In this document: positions 20,401 through 27,052 of the stretch, piece after piece
How positions within the stretch are numbered: the first letter of the stretch is position 1
How the letters are laid out: every line of letters starts with the position of its first letter
Assembly (NCBI GenBank): GCA_964386705.1
Contig: CAYLTY010000013.1
Coordinates: forward strand, 1 to 64,000
Reading direction: 5' to 3'
Source: AM-0621 sp964386705
GTDB lineage: Bacteria > Planctomycetota > Planctomycetia > Planctomycetales > Planctomycetaceae
DNA length: 64,000 bases
Position numbers and translations under genes: made by a program
Notes under the pieces: generated by a model
Seen by the model: only the letters and a program-made list of their open reading frames with translations
Told to the model about the DNA's origin: nothing
The model's database searches: none

Positions 20401-20908
20401 GATGGAAGCCGAGGCTGTTCGCGACAGCCTCTTGTACGTGGCAGGAAGGCTGGACCGCACGATGGGCGGCCAGGAGTTGGAGAACGGTGAGTCGCTCACG
20501 ACTCGCAGGCGGAGCCTCTACTACGCGGTCTTTCCGGAACTGGGCGGGAAAAGCTCAATGGGCGAACTGTTCGATGCTCCGGACGCACTGGAATGCTACC
20601 GCCGGACCCGCAGTGTCATTCCTCAGCAGGCACTGGTGCTCACGAACAGCGATTTCGTTCATCAGATGGCGACTGCGGTCGTCACCGAAGAGGAACGCGC
20701 TCTGAGTCCAAACGAAGCCGGCCCGTTCGTGATCTCTGCGTTTGAACGCATCCTGTCGAGAGGCCCCACATCGCAGGAGTTGGAAGTCTGCACGCAGGCG
20801 ATCAACCAGTCGGTTTCAGCCGAGAAGCCTGCTGACAGCACAGCTCGCAGCCGGGCGAGTCTGGTGCGAGTTCTGTTGAACCACAACGACTTCGTCACGA
20901 TCCGCTGA
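17450..20908 (+). CDS. Planctomycete cytochrome protein (PSCyt1-DUF1549-DUF1553)
   Basis: About 1152 residues from the ATG at 17450; an upstream GTG at 17417 and a downstream ATG at 17465 are alternatives. Signal peptide, then PSCyt1 with one c-type haem site (VLKERCFACHG) and MPPEGKPLSPEQI; DUF1549 with GRHWMDIWRYSDWYGRR and a second haem-type motif (FNCAHCHDHKYDPI); a beta-rich region (about 560-720); a long Ala/Glu-rich coiled coil (about 735-865); and DUF1553 (TSRQNPLTARVAVNHIW to RRTRSVIPQQALVLTNSDFV). The usual partner, a DUF1501 gene, is not found next to it. Proposed roles of this family in polysaccharide or sulfatase-linked catabolism are not demonstrated. Confidence 0.93.
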   Translation: MKARSMPHFLSLLAGFWVICLPVAVLAAEPVDYLRDVKPVLKERCFACHGALKQQSGLRLDTGKLVRQGGDSGPAVAAGQVAASRLVERIRSADLSQRMPPEGKPLSPEQIQSIETWIQSGAASPENERPEQDPREHWAFQKPVKAKVPVGDQNSASGNPVDAFISAKHQQLGFKARPAAEKSILLRRVYLDLIGLPPTRDELHTFLADESPQAFETVVDRLLNDVRYGERWGRHWMDIWRYSDWYGRRHVPDVWNSAPQIWRWRDWIVRSLNADKGYDRMLQEMLAADEICPDDDDATVATGYLIRNWYALNPNDWMRSTVEHTGKAFLGLTFNCAHCHDHKYDPISQDNYFQLRAFFEPIGIRQDRVPGEADPGPYQEYNYSSLRKIQRLGAVRILDKNPTAPTWFYTGGDERNRVAARGSMSPGLPTFLTDTAVRIETVSLPVAAWYPGLRPALQATLLADSQAAIKKAETELAAARSASTEVPAALKEQLAQAEAAYEAAKQAALHGGQPGALAGQQSLKLDASAGRRILFNSVPRLKALDESTTLTFQVLLLTDTHFNFQFAKDAAKGLTAGYVGFENGRVMSYQPGTFAEFAAGNYDFAGGQKRLQISLKIEPKADRCLLSVRSLSDDKLLVDNIPVALNGWSPVGDANKPLTFDARTGSVVVLDEIRFQNAAGESLLQVDFEAPAYPDGRDVVGSDGWTACFLSVAPATSIVSSIAANASLREVAEKLQVARRNVERPMLRLKSAEAILAATQAELASLEARIAADRVKLETQAEARTSRARRASELERAAVVSRATADVLSAEYAQASAEQKPATDANRAKELEAAGKQLAAAKVALDKASVAVADAAKAETYSPLGPTYPQTSTGRRRALAEWMTSRQNPLTARVAVNHIWSRHFHAPLVSSVYDFGRNGAAPTHPELLDWLAVELMESGWSMKQLHRLLVTSETYRRVSSVGGAAHEVAADPENKFLWRMNAGRMEAEAVRDSLLYVAGRLDRTMGGQELENGESLTTRRRSLYYAVFPELGGKSSMGELFDAPDALECYRRTRSVIPQQALVLTNSDFVHQMATAVVTEEERALSPNEAGPFVISAFERILSRGPTSQELEVCTQAINQSVSAEKPADSTARSRASLVRVLLNHNDFVTIR

Positions 20909-20948
20909 CAGGATGCTTAGGCTGCGCTTCCGGCGCCAGGGGGCCGCT

Positions 20949-21004
20949 GTTTAACCCCTACGCCAACGGCGTGGGCGCGCACGCCGTTGGCGTGGCGGTT
21001 AAAC
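20949..21004. repeat. Long hairpin with about 25-bp arms after the cytochrome gene
   Basis: The left arm begins GTTTAACC at 20949 and the right arm ends GGTTAAAC at 21004. The inner arms CGCCAACGGCGTG and CACGCCGTTGGCG pair almost fully around a GGCGCG loop. There is no U-tract, so it is more like a REP-type palindromic element than a simple terminator, although it could end the upstream transcript. Confidence 0.75.
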
Positions 21005-21118
21005 GCTTTATGACCGCCTCTCGGCAGCCCTCACCCGAACCACAGCCGAGCACCCAAAGATGCAATTTGATGCTGTTGGGCCGTTAATTGTTGGCTCGCA
21101 TGGCTTTATGGTGGCTTC

Positions 21119-21195
21119 TGTGCCCGATCGCTCGGCTTGGTTAGGGCGCCAGATTGTGGTTCTGGAGCTTCGCAGAGCTGCGGGCTCGGTACACA
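21119..21195 (+). pseudogene. tRNA-His(GTG)-like remnant
   Basis: A D-arm-like stretch (GCTCGGCTTGGTTAGGGC) is followed by a perfect 5-bp anticodon stem CCAGA/TCTGG around a 7-nt loop TTGTGGT with anticodon GTG at 21156-21158. After this the normal T-arm is broken: GCGGGCTCGG resembles a degraded T-arm, displaced by about 8 nt, and no convincing acceptor stem closes. It reads as a decayed tRNA-His or a chance partial fold. Confidence 0.3.
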
Positions 21196-21402
21196 AAACC
21201 GTCGAGTCAAGTTTTTCCGGAAATCCGTGCACCATTTGGGGTGCGGCGTTGTCAGAATGTGCAGCGAGGATCGCTTGAGAGTTCGAGGTCGGCAATTTTC
21301 TCTCAACGGTCGAAGTCGCGTCTGCCGACACTATTGACGCTCATTCGACCCTGGCTAGAATTCGCCCGCCTAAGCCAGCCGCGACTGAGTGGCTGAACTT
21401 AA

Positions 21403-21476
21403 GGGCTCGTAGCTCAATTGGTTAGAGCGCCGGACTGTCGATCCGGAGGTTGCGGGTTCGAGCCCCGTCGAGCTCG
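21403..21476 (+). tRNA. trnD: tRNA-Asp (anticodon GTC), prophage integration site
   Basis: 74-nt cloverleaf: acceptor GGGCTCG pairs with CGAGCTC at the 3' end (one G-U), discriminator G, no encoded CCA. D-arm GCTCAATTGGTTAGAGC, anticodon stem CCGGA/TCCGG with loop CTGTCGA (anticodon 21437-21439), T-arm GCGGGTTCGAGCCCCGT. Its last 43 bp form the left attachment core, so the functional gene is kept by the sequence brought in with the element. Confidence 0.97.
21434..21476 (+). repeat. attL core (43-bp direct repeat)
   Basis: The sequence from the anticodon stem to the discriminator base of tRNA-Asp is repeated exactly at 63460-63502. Homology stops at both borders: upstream GCGCCGG versus GCGCCGT, downstream CGTTTG versus CGCTTG. 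This is the signature of integration into the 3' half of a tRNA by a tyrosine recombinase, whose gene lies 1.8 kb inside. Confidence 0.95.
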
Positions 21477-21510
21477 TTTGAAAGCCCTAGAAATTAGGGC
21501 CAAGCGAATC

Positions 21511-21556
21511 CTGAAGAGCGCCGGAGACTGTCTCCGACGCTCTTCAGTCGTTTTTT
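21511..21556 (+). terminator. Intrinsic terminator after tRNA-Asp
   Basis: Stem CTGAAGAGCG(C)CGGAGA / TCTCCG(A)CGCTCTTCAG with loop CTG, followed by TCGTTTTTT. It lies just inside the element, so the prophage supplies a terminator for the tRNA in place of the host one, which is now displaced to 63535-63571. Confidence 0.9.
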
Positions 21557-21579
21557 CCCCTGATCGAAGGGGGCGTCTG

Positions 21580-22605
21580 ATGCGAAATCGTGGGCGGGTC
21601 GAACCAGAGTTCGATGTCGAGAGTTTGCTCTCGCACGTGGACGGTGCGCCGCAGGATCTGCGAACCGACGACGTTGAAGTCGTCAGTGACGCGGGGCCGT
21701 TGTCGCTCAAAGACAAGCTCACTCAGAAGGCCAGTGCGATTGGCCGGAAAGCCTCGGGAGTTGCTACCGCGGCGGCGTCTGTCGCCGCTCAGAAGCTGCA
21801 GGAAGTTGCCAACGCCAAGCCGCAGCAAGCACGAGCTTCAACCGGTCCGTCGAAAGACCTCGATCATATCGCAGCAACGTTTGCACCCATGCAAACTGCT
21901 AAGCCCAAAGGCGGCGACGAACGCCTTCAATCCACGCCAGCACCGAAGACGTCGCGTCTGAAATTCGTGGCGTGTCTGGTGGGCGCATTCGCGTTGGGAG
22001 CGTGGGGGCTTCGGCCCGCGACGCCGACAACGAAACAGCAGGCAGTCCAAACAGCAGCGCCTGCACCCACTGAGAAGCATGAGCCAACCGAAGCGGAGCG
22101 TTCAATCGAACGTGATGGCCGCGTCTGGGTAAGTGGCTACCGGCGTCAAGACGGAACGTGGGTCGATGGCTACTGGCGAGACGCTCCCCAGGATGTCGCC
22201 CAAAAGCCAGCGCTTGGTCCTTCCGACATTCCATTGACGCTGCCCGTGACGCTGCAAGTAGGTCTGAACAGCCCAGGCGTCTCAGAACCCAGTGTTCAGA
22301 AGACGGCACCTGCTAACGGTTCTTCGGACGACTCGGACTCAGCTTGGGTCGATGGCTATTACCGAGCGGATGGTTCCTTCGTAGCCGGACACTGGCGAGG
22401 CGCTCCAGACGGTGACAAGTCGAACAACAAGCCAGCGCATTCAACGAGCTCTCGGTCGAGTTCCTCAAAGTCCAAAAGCAGCTCCGGCGACGTTGCAGTC
22501 GGCGGATACATGCGCGGCGGCAAGTGGGTTCAAGGCCACACACGAAGTAAGCCGGACGGTGATAAGTCCAACAACAAATCCTCGCGTTCCAACTCGAAGA
22601 AGTAG
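21580..22605 (+). CDS. Element protein with one membrane helix and three GY-R repeats
   Basis: 341 residues from the ATG at 21580, the first after the terminator. The N-terminal 140 residues are hydrophilic and Ala/Lys-rich; one membrane helix at about residues 129-146 (FVACLVGAFALGAWGL). Then three related units: VSGYRRQDGTWVDGYWRDAP, VDGYYRADGSFVAGHWRGAP and VGGYMRGGKWVQGHTRSKP, the last two each followed by DGDKSNNK. This GYxRxDGxxVxxHxRxxP pattern occurs in small bacterial proteins of unknown role. As the first gene beside attL with a membrane anchor it could be a lysogenic-conversion or exclusion factor, but that is only inference. Confidence 0.75.
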   Translation: MRNRGRVEPEFDVESLLSHVDGAPQDLRTDDVEVVSDAGPLSLKDKLTQKASAIGRKASGVATAAASVAAQKLQEVANAKPQQARASTGPSKDLDHIAATFAPMQTAKPKGGDERLQSTPAPKTSRLKFVACLVGAFALGAWGLRPATPTTKQQAVQTAAPAPTEKHEPTEAERSIERDGRVWVSGYRRQDGTWVDGYWRDAPQDVAQKPALGPSDIPLTLPVTLQVGLNSPGVSEPSVQKTAPANGSSDDSDSAWVDGYYRADGSFVAGHWRGAPDGDKSNNKPAHSTSSRSSSSKSKSSSGDVAVGGYMRGGKWVQGHTRSKPDGDKSNNKSSRSNSKK

Positions 22606-22609
22606 TAAC

Positions 22610-22903
22610 ATGCGTCGCATGACTCCAAATACCACCGTTGCACCGACTCCGCTCAGTGAAGAAGGCCTCAGCATCGGCGAGCGCTTTCGCGTCAATCTGA
22701 AGCGGCTAATGGCCGAGCAGAATCTGTCTCAAGCCGCGTTAGCCGACCGGCTCACTCTGATGGGTGAACCCACGAATTCGGACAACGTGCGCATGCTATT
22801 GAAGTCTGCATCTTTCCCGTCTTCCAAGTGGATAGAGTTGATGGCCAGAGCCCTCGGCGTCTCCGAGTCCGAACTACTGACCGAAATTTTTTCTTCGGAA
22901 TGA
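22610..22903 (+). CDS. XRE-family helix-turn-helix regulator
   Basis: 97 residues from the ATG at 22610 (a second ATG is at 22619), 4 bp after the previous stop. It contains an XRE fold: GERFRVNLKRLMAEQNLSQAALADRLTLMG, then a recognition-helix region and WIELMARALGVSESELLTEIF. It is the only clear candidate in the element for a repressor or immunity regulator. Two CCGA...TCGG palindromes sit at its 3' end (22881-22898) and just after it (22908-22927) and could be operators. Confidence 0.88.
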   Translation: MRRMTPNTTVAPTPLSEEGLSIGERFRVNLKRLMAEQNLSQAALADRLTLMGEPTNSDNVRMLLKSASFPSSKWIELMARALGVSESELLTEIFSSE

Positions 22904-22927
22904 TTTGACCGAAAGAATTATTTCGGT
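22881..22927. promoter_or_regulatory. Paired CCGA...TCGG palindromes by the XRE gene
   Basis: CCGAAATTTTTTCTTCGG at 22881-22898 (5-bp arms) overlaps the XRE stop region; ACCGAAAGAATTATTTCGGT at 22908-22927 has 7-bp arms. The centres are 28 bp apart. A possible -35-like TTGACC overlaps the second. Candidate operator pair; not proven. Confidence 0.45.
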
Positions 22928-22940
22928 AACGTCCGCTCCC

Positions 22941-23025
22941 GTCAGGTTCATTGACGGTCGAGCGTTTGATAGCCCGCTGATTGCCAGAAGTCATTGAACC
23001 TGACTTGGTGATCGGCGGGCTTTTT
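22941..23025 (+). terminator. Nested inverted repeats ending in a T-tract
   Basis: Outer stem AGCCCGCTGAT (from 22971) pairs with ATCGGCGGGCT and is followed by TTTTT at 23021-23025, a credible rho-independent terminator. GTCAGGTTCATTGAC at 22941-22955 and GTCATTGAACCTGAC at 22990-23004 form a second inverted repeat with one mismatch that overlaps the first, so two mutually exclusive folds are possible. Confidence 0.6.
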
Positions 23026-23072
23026 CGTTTTCTGGCGGTTCGACGACACGGCCCATCAAGGATGGTGAAGTC

Positions 23073-23177
23073 ATGTGCAGGAGGCCCGACCCCGAATTAT
23101 CGGAGTTGTTGGAACTGGTGGTCTGGCTCTGCACGTTGATCCTCCTAGTTGGACTCGCGCATCTCTTTTTGAGTTGA
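23073..23177 (+). CDS. Putative 34-residue single-helix membrane peptide
   Basis: ATG at 23073 preceded by AAGGATGGTGA, a usable ribosome-binding site. The product is a charged 11-residue head (MCRRPDPELSE) followed by a hydrophobic helix (LLELVVWLCTLILLVGLAHL), ending LFLS. The shape is that of small phage membrane peptides. It lies between the terminator and the integrase. There is no homology support, so it is listed as possible. Confidence 0.4.
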   Translation: MCRRPDPELSELLELVVWLCTLILLVGLAHLFLS

Positions 23178-23251
23178 ACTTTTCGTCCAGTGTCCAAGTT
23201 TGAGTCACCCGGGCATGTCGGGCCGAGCATGAAGGCACGGCTCGTAACGCA

Positions 23252-24640
23252 ATGGAGCAAGTCACGATGACAGCATGGAGTTTGATCTTCCTAGCAATCG
23301 GAATGCTCATGAGTTCGTTACCACGACTTGGCGACCAGATGCCTCCCATCCCCCAAGTACCAGCTCCCAGCTTCGCGCCTCGGCTCTATGTGGGCGATGA
23401 ATGTGGTCCGGAACCGTCGAAATTGGTGCCGGTTCCGGACCCGAATATCGACGGTCGGCTCGACCTGCTGACGCACCAGCTCTCTGTCCTGGCCGAGAGC
23501 GTCGGACACATCGCCGGGTTAGAGCGCCGGATCAACCATCCGGCGCTTTATCGCGACCTCGGCTACACGCCGGTCGCCGAGATGCGGCTCCGAGAGTTCT
23601 ACAACCGGTTCTGTCTGCCAGCGCGTCAGGCGCGCAAGTTGAAGCCCCGCACGCTGGTCGACGATCGCCATGCGCTGAACTTTTGGGAGAAGAACGTCAG
23701 CAGCTGCAGGAAGATCTGGTACCGCGACAACCTCGATCGCCTGCAGTGGCGTCCGGCCGACGACGATGTCGTACTGGACCCGCCGATCGGCTGGGTTGTC
23801 GATGCCGACCTGGTGGCGATGCAGGAGCGATTGGAAGCGGGTTATTCGCCTTCGACGCTCAACAAGATCTGGCGACAGGTCAGCCCTCACTTTCGCATGG
23901 CTGGCCCGCGTGACAGTCACAACAAGTTCGGGATGAACGAGATCTTTCAGGTGCCCGTGTGGCGATCGCTCGACGAGCCGCTGGAGGAGAACTGGATCCC
24001 GACTGCTGATCAGGTTCTGGCGTTCGCTCAGGCTGCCGCCGAACACGCTGAATGGCCACATGGTCGCCGGGTCACGCCGGGTCAGTGGTGGATTAGCCTG
24101 CTGGTGTTTGAGACCAACTACGGGCTGCGTCCAAGTGACTGGCAGTGTCTCGACTGGAACGCGTTTCCGGACTTCGAGGTGCTGAAGTATCGGGCGAACA
24201 AGACTTCGCGAAAGCGCAAGCATCCGACCGTGTTCCCTCTGAACGCGACGACGCTGGCAGTGCTGAAGCGACTCCGCACCGAGCATCAGAGCTCGGTCTT
24301 CTGGAGTGCCAACTCGCCCGTGTTTGAATACGAATGGAACCGGCTGGCCGACCTGGCCGGACTGACGGAACGCGGCGAACCCGACGCGCTCGGCCGGACT
24401 TATCGACTTTTCGATCGTTACTCACTGCGTCGCTTCTGCGCGTGGTGGTATGCCAACAATCACGACAGCCACCCGGGCGAGTTCGTGCTCAATCATCAAT
24501 TCTCTGATGAGAACAAGGTCACTTCCCGCCACTACGGCAAGATCTATGAACCGCCGGAGCACGTGAAGCAGGCCATCCTGAATCACCCGCTGCCGCCGGG
24601 GTTCGACGCTCTCATCGCCTCAGTGATCGGAGGCAAGTGA
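23252..24640 (+). CDS. int: Tyrosine recombinase (integrase)
   Basis: Site-specific recombinase that inserts and excises the element at tRNA-Asp. Up to 462 residues; a second ATG at 23267 has a better-placed GGAGC upstream. SAM-like core-binding region about 100-215, catalytic domain about 250-440. Active-site residues: Arg in GLRPSD (about 293), Lys in the beta-hairpin RKHPTVFPL, box II as YSLRRF (about 390-395, Tyr in place of the usual His of HxxR), box III NHQFSDENKVTSRHYGKIY with the nucleophile Tyr at about 428. Odd: the first 25 residues are hydrophobic, unusual for an integrase. It lies 1.8 kb inside attL. Confidence 0.92.
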   Translation: MEQVTMTAWSLIFLAIGMLMSSLPRLGDQMPPIPQVPAPSFAPRLYVGDECGPEPSKLVPVPDPNIDGRLDLLTHQLSVLAESVGHIAGLERRINHPALYRDLGYTPVAEMRLREFYNRFCLPARQARKLKPRTLVDDRHALNFWEKNVSSCRKIWYRDNLDRLQWRPADDDVVLDPPIGWVVDADLVAMQERLEAGYSPSTLNKIWRQVSPHFRMAGPRDSHNKFGMNEIFQVPVWRSLDEPLEENWIPTADQVLAFAQAAAEHAEWPHGRRVTPGQWWISLLVFETNYGLRPSDWQCLDWNAFPDFEVLKYRANKTSRKRKHPTVFPLNATTLAVLKRLRTEHQSSVFWSANSPVFEYEWNRLADLAGLTERGEPDALGRTYRLFDRYSLRRFCAWWYANNHDSHPGEFVLNHQFSDENKVTSRHYGKIYEPPEHVKQAILNHPLPPGFDALIASVIGGK

Positions 24641-24891
24641 TGTCTCACGACGTCGTCGATGCGATCAGCAAGTTGCGAGCTGAAGCCAAGGTTCCGAAGC
24701 GAGCCGGGCGATGCGTCGACTGCAACCGCTGGTACGCCGGCGGATCGCTGGACGTCATTCGGGTCCACCAGAAATGGCGCTGCGTGTGCTGCGCTGAGCA
24801 GACATTTGCGGAGTGTCAGGACGTGAAGGATCGCAAGTCGCTGCTAGCAGCGTTGGATCAACTGGATGCCGACGCGGCAGCAGACGCATGA
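24640..24891 (+). CDS. Small zinc-ribbon protein
   Basis: 83 residues; the ATG overlaps the integrase stop (TGATG), so it is translationally coupled. Four Cys in a C25-x2-C28 ... C48-x2-C51 pattern (CVDC and CVCC), typical of a zinc ribbon, followed by an Asp/Ala-rich helix. The zinc-ribbon part is clearly related to the N-terminus of the acetyltransferase gene at 25332: same Cys spacing, shared VPxRAGRC, SLxxIRV and KW. It could be an excisionase partner by position, but zinc ribbons are not the usual excisionase fold. Confidence 0.78.
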   Translation: MSHDVVDAISKLRAEAKVPKRAGRCVDCNRWYAGGSLDVIRVHQKWRCVCCAEQTFAECQDVKDRKSLLAALDQLDADAAADA

Positions 24892-25048
24892 AGTCAAAGC
24901 CGGGGGAGTTCGTCTCGGGCCGAGCTCCTCCGGCGGGTTGGGTACGGGGCCGGGTTAGCCGTGAGTGCCGGCCGAAGCGTTGTGTGGGCAGAGCTTCTCG
25001 GTCTGCTCGTTGGAAACCACGGATGGAAGTGTCTGTCTCATGCTTCGG

Positions 25049-25080
25049 CCCGCCGTTGCGTTGCCGCGCGACGGCGGGCT
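25049..25080 (+). repeat. GC-rich hairpin in a 207-bp gap
   Basis: GCCCGCCGT and ACGGCGGGC pair around an inner TGCG/CGCG part. No T-tract follows. It lies between the zinc-ribbon gene and the next small gene; it may be a transcript stabiliser or weak terminator. Confidence 0.45.
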
Positions 25081-25098
25081 GCAGGAATGGAGTCACCG

Positions 25099-25308
25099 AT
25101 GGCAACGAAGTCGACTTATCAGGCGGACGTCCTATCGCAGTTCTTCCGTCAGCACGGTCGAGCGAAGGACCTGGCTGACGACCGGGTTCAACGCGTCGTC
25201 GACCTCTACGGCTCAGAAGCGGTAGCGGTGATCACGCGCGTGGTCGCTTCCGCTCTGGCCGATCAACAGCGCTACGCGTCCTGTCACCGCAGCGCTCATC
25301 CGAACTGA
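25099..25308 (+). CDS. Small element protein, unknown
   Basis: 69 residues from the ATG at 25099, with GGAG seven bases upstream. Composition is mixed alpha: SQFFRQHGRAKDLADDRVQRVVDLYGSEAVAVITRVVASALADQQ. No membrane helix or Cys pair. The same frame is open upstream but without a good start. Followed by the GNAT gene after 23 bp. Confidence 0.6.
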   Translation: MATKSTYQADVLSQFFRQHGRAKDLADDRVQRVVDLYGSEAVAVITRVVASALADQQRYASCHRSAHPN

Positions 25309-25323
25309 AGTTCTCTTGAGGAA
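25309..25323 (+). promoter_or_regulatory. Leader repeat AGTTCTCTTGAGGAA, copy 1
   Basis: Exact 15-bp match to 26083-26097. Both copies lie 8-10 bp before a start codon, and the GAGGA part can act as ribosome-binding site. It shares the CTTGAG centre with the dispersed TTTTCTTGAGAAAA family found elsewhere in the element. Confidence 0.6.
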
Positions 25324-25331
25324 ACCGACCA

Positions 25332-26084
25332 ATGACGAGCACGAGCACTGATTCACTTGGTGAGAGATTGCGGGCAGCGGTGGTACCGCAGCGTGCTGGT
25401 CGCTGTTGCTTCTGCGGCAACCGCTACAGCGCGAAGTCGCTGGAGACGATACGAGTCGGCGGGAAGTGGCACTGCCTGGCTTGTGCTCAACGATGGCACT
25501 CGGGTTCGGCAGCGCTCGCTAGTCGCGAAGTTCTTCTCCACGACCTAACCGAAGAGCAGGCGGATTGGCGTGCAATGCACGACCGCAACGAAGTTGCCGC
25601 CCCTGCGACTCCGAACGTCATCATTCGTTGGATGCTGAATAAAGACATCAACGAAGTGCTGGCCATCGAGCAGGACGTATTCGAGTTTCCATACTCGCGG
25701 GAAGAACTGATCTGCCTGCTTAGGGAGCAATACGTCCTCGGCATGACCGTCGAATCCGCAGGCAAGGTCGTCGGCTACTTCATTTACGAGATCTTGAACC
25801 GCCCGCAGCGGCACAACGAGATCTTGTCGTTTGCAGTGGCGCGTGGAGCTCAACGTCAGGGCATCGGTTCGCGGATCATCCAGCGCATGATCGACAAAAT
25901 GAGCGACGCCAATCCGACGCTCACGTGTCGAGTGCGTGAATCGAACCTCATCGCGCAGTTGTTTCTGCAGTCGCATGGCTTCAAGGCCACGCACATCGAG
26001 AAGGGCTTCTATGAGCCCGATGAGACCACGGAGCCCGCGTACTTCTTTTGCTACGGCAAGCCTCTGGCGACGGCACAGAAGTAG
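25332..26084 (+). CDS. Zinc-ribbon-GNAT fusion, RimI-like N-acetyltransferase
   Basis: 250 residues. Residues 1-55 form a zinc ribbon (C25/C28 and C48/C51) matching the 24640 protein. Residues about 95-250 form a GNAT domain like RimI/N-alpha-acetyltransferases: IRWMLNKDINEVLAIEQDVFEFPYSREELICLL, GYFIYEI, LSFAVARGAQRQGIGSRII (acetyl-CoA loop, about 167-183) and LFLQSHGFKATHIEKGFY near the end. It probably acetylates a protein N-terminus or another amine; the zinc ribbon may bring it to nucleic acid or the ribosome (inference). The fusion looks like duplication of the neighbouring zinc-ribbon gene onto an acetyltransferase. Confidence 0.85.
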   Translation: MTSTSTDSLGERLRAAVVPQRAGRCCFCGNRYSAKSLETIRVGGKWHCLACAQRWHSGSAALASREVLLHDLTEEQADWRAMHDRNEVAAPATPNVIIRWMLNKDINEVLAIEQDVFEFPYSREELICLLREQYVLGMTVESAGKVVGYFIYEILNRPQRHNEILSFAVARGAQRQGIGSRIIQRMIDKMSDANPTLTCRVRESNLIAQLFLQSHGFKATHIEKGFYEPDETTEPAYFFCYGKPLATAQK

Positions 26085-26097
26085 TTCTCTTGAGGAA
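26083..26097 (+). promoter_or_regulatory. Leader repeat AGTTCTCTTGAGGAA, copy 2
   Basis: Second exact copy of the 15-bp leader, overlapping the GNAT stop codon and lying just before the ATG at 26108. Confidence 0.6.
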
Positions 26098-26107
26098 GGC
26101 ACCAGCC

Positions 26108-26320
26108 ATGAGCGGAATCGATTTAGTGCAGTCGTCAGTGCAGCAGCTGGAACGATCCGAGACCGGAGGTCAGGCGATGGTTGAGCTGCTGGCGTTCCTC
26201 GACGGCGCAGGTCTGTCGTTGGATCAACACGGAAAAGCGTCAGCGATGGTGCTGCTCTCAGCGGCTTGGGACGGACTACCGGAGCGCGTTCGCGACTTGA
26301 TGCGCGAGGCCATCAAGTAA
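26108..26320 (+). CDS. Small helical element protein, unknown
   Basis: 70 residues from the ATG at 26108, preceded by the GAGGAAGG leader. Predicted helical (VQSSVQQLERSETGGQAMVELLAFLDGAGL, then SAMVLLSAAWDGLPERVRDLMREAI). No motif recognised. It lies between the GNAT and metallopeptidase genes. Confidence 0.6.
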   Translation: MSGIDLVQSSVQQLERSETGGQAMVELLAFLDGAGLSLDQHGKASAMVLLSAAWDGLPERVRDLMREAIK

Positions 26321-26322
26321 CG

Positions 26323-26337
26323 CCGACACATATCGGA
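26323..26337. promoter_or_regulatory. CCGACACATATCGGA repeat, copy 1
   Basis: CCGA-N6-TCGG inverted repeat, identical over 15 bp to 26956-26970. Both copies lie just after a stop codon and before the next gene. Candidate operator or processing site. Confidence 0.5.
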
Positions 26338-26354
26338 ACCACACGGAGGTCAGG

Positions 26355-26948
26355 ATGGCAACGGTTATCACGAAGCTCGAAGACGCCGAAGTTGAGGACA
26401 TGCTCGAAACGGCGATGTCGAAGTTTCACGAGTCATTGAAGAACAACGAGGTCACGATCGGTCTGCTGAAGGCCGAGCGCAAAAAACGGAAAGACAACAC
26501 CTGGACCGATGGGCCAGTCCTGGCCGTGCGCGGTCATAGCTGCGCGGCAACGATCAAAGTGACCAACATCAAGCATCGAGCGCTCGGGGTTCCTGATGCC
26601 ATTATCACGATCAATTGGGAATGGTGGGGCCAGCACGACAACAAGCTGCGGCTGGCGGTTCTGGATCACGAGCTGACCCACATCGAAGTGGACGTCGACG
26701 GCGAAGGCATTGGCAAACGCGATGACCTCGATCGACCGAAGTTGCTCACGCGCTATCACGATTGGGAACTGGGCGGCTTCCTTGGAGTCGTCCAGAGGCA
26801 CGGACTGAACGCGGTCGAAGCGATCGGCATCAAGCAGGTCGCGACGTCAGAGACGTTCCAACAGGAGCGGCTGTTCTCGGCCGAAGACTTCGACTTTCAA
26901 GACGCGTTGCCCTTCGAGACCGGTAATCGCCGCACGAAGAAGAAGTAA
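26355..26948 (+). CDS. Putative phage metallopeptidase
   Basis: 197 residues with a zincin motif HELTH at about 105-109 (LRLAVLDHELTHIEVD). Upstream stretches GPVLAVRGHSCAATIKVTN and GVPDAIITINWEWWG match the pattern of the phage metallopeptidase family (PhageMetallopep type). The C-terminus is Lys/Arg-rich. Possible roles are host-takeover proteolysis or processing; not an evident lysin. The start ATG follows GGAGG by 6 bases. Confidence 0.82.
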   Translation: MATVITKLEDAEVEDMLETAMSKFHESLKNNEVTIGLLKAERKKRKDNTWTDGPVLAVRGHSCAATIKVTNIKHRALGVPDAIITINWEWWGQHDNKLRLAVLDHELTHIEVDVDGEGIGKRDDLDRPKLLTRYHDWELGGFLGVVQRHGLNAVEAIGIKQVATSETFQQERLFSAEDFDFQDALPFETGNRRTKKK

Positions 26949-26955
26949 CCGCGCA

Positions 26956-26970
26956 CCGACACATATCGGA
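26956..26970. promoter_or_regulatory. CCGACACATATCGGA repeat, copy 2
   Basis: Exact second copy of the 15-bp sequence at 26323-26337, again directly after a stop codon, 83 bp before the CsrA-like start. Confidence 0.5.
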
Positions 26971-27052
26971 TTCACGAGTGACGCCTGGCAGACGTCACGG
27001 CCGGCGCGGCATTGAGTCGCGCGGTCCAAGGTGCCGGAGCTGGGAGGCTCTC

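Larger units (their letters stand above)
20909..21402. other. Intergenic region before tRNA-Asp: hairpin and tRNA-like remnant
   Basis: About 490 bp without a protein gene. It holds the 56-bp inverted repeat at 20949-21004 and a tRNA-His-like remnant near 21119-21195, each listed separately. Short frames overlapping the tRNA-like part are not credible genes. Confidence 0.6.

Noticed and set aside
21418..21579. Upstream extension of the first element gene into tRNA-Asp
   Set aside because: The frame is open but would read through the tRNA and its terminator; the ATG at 21580 is the sensible start.
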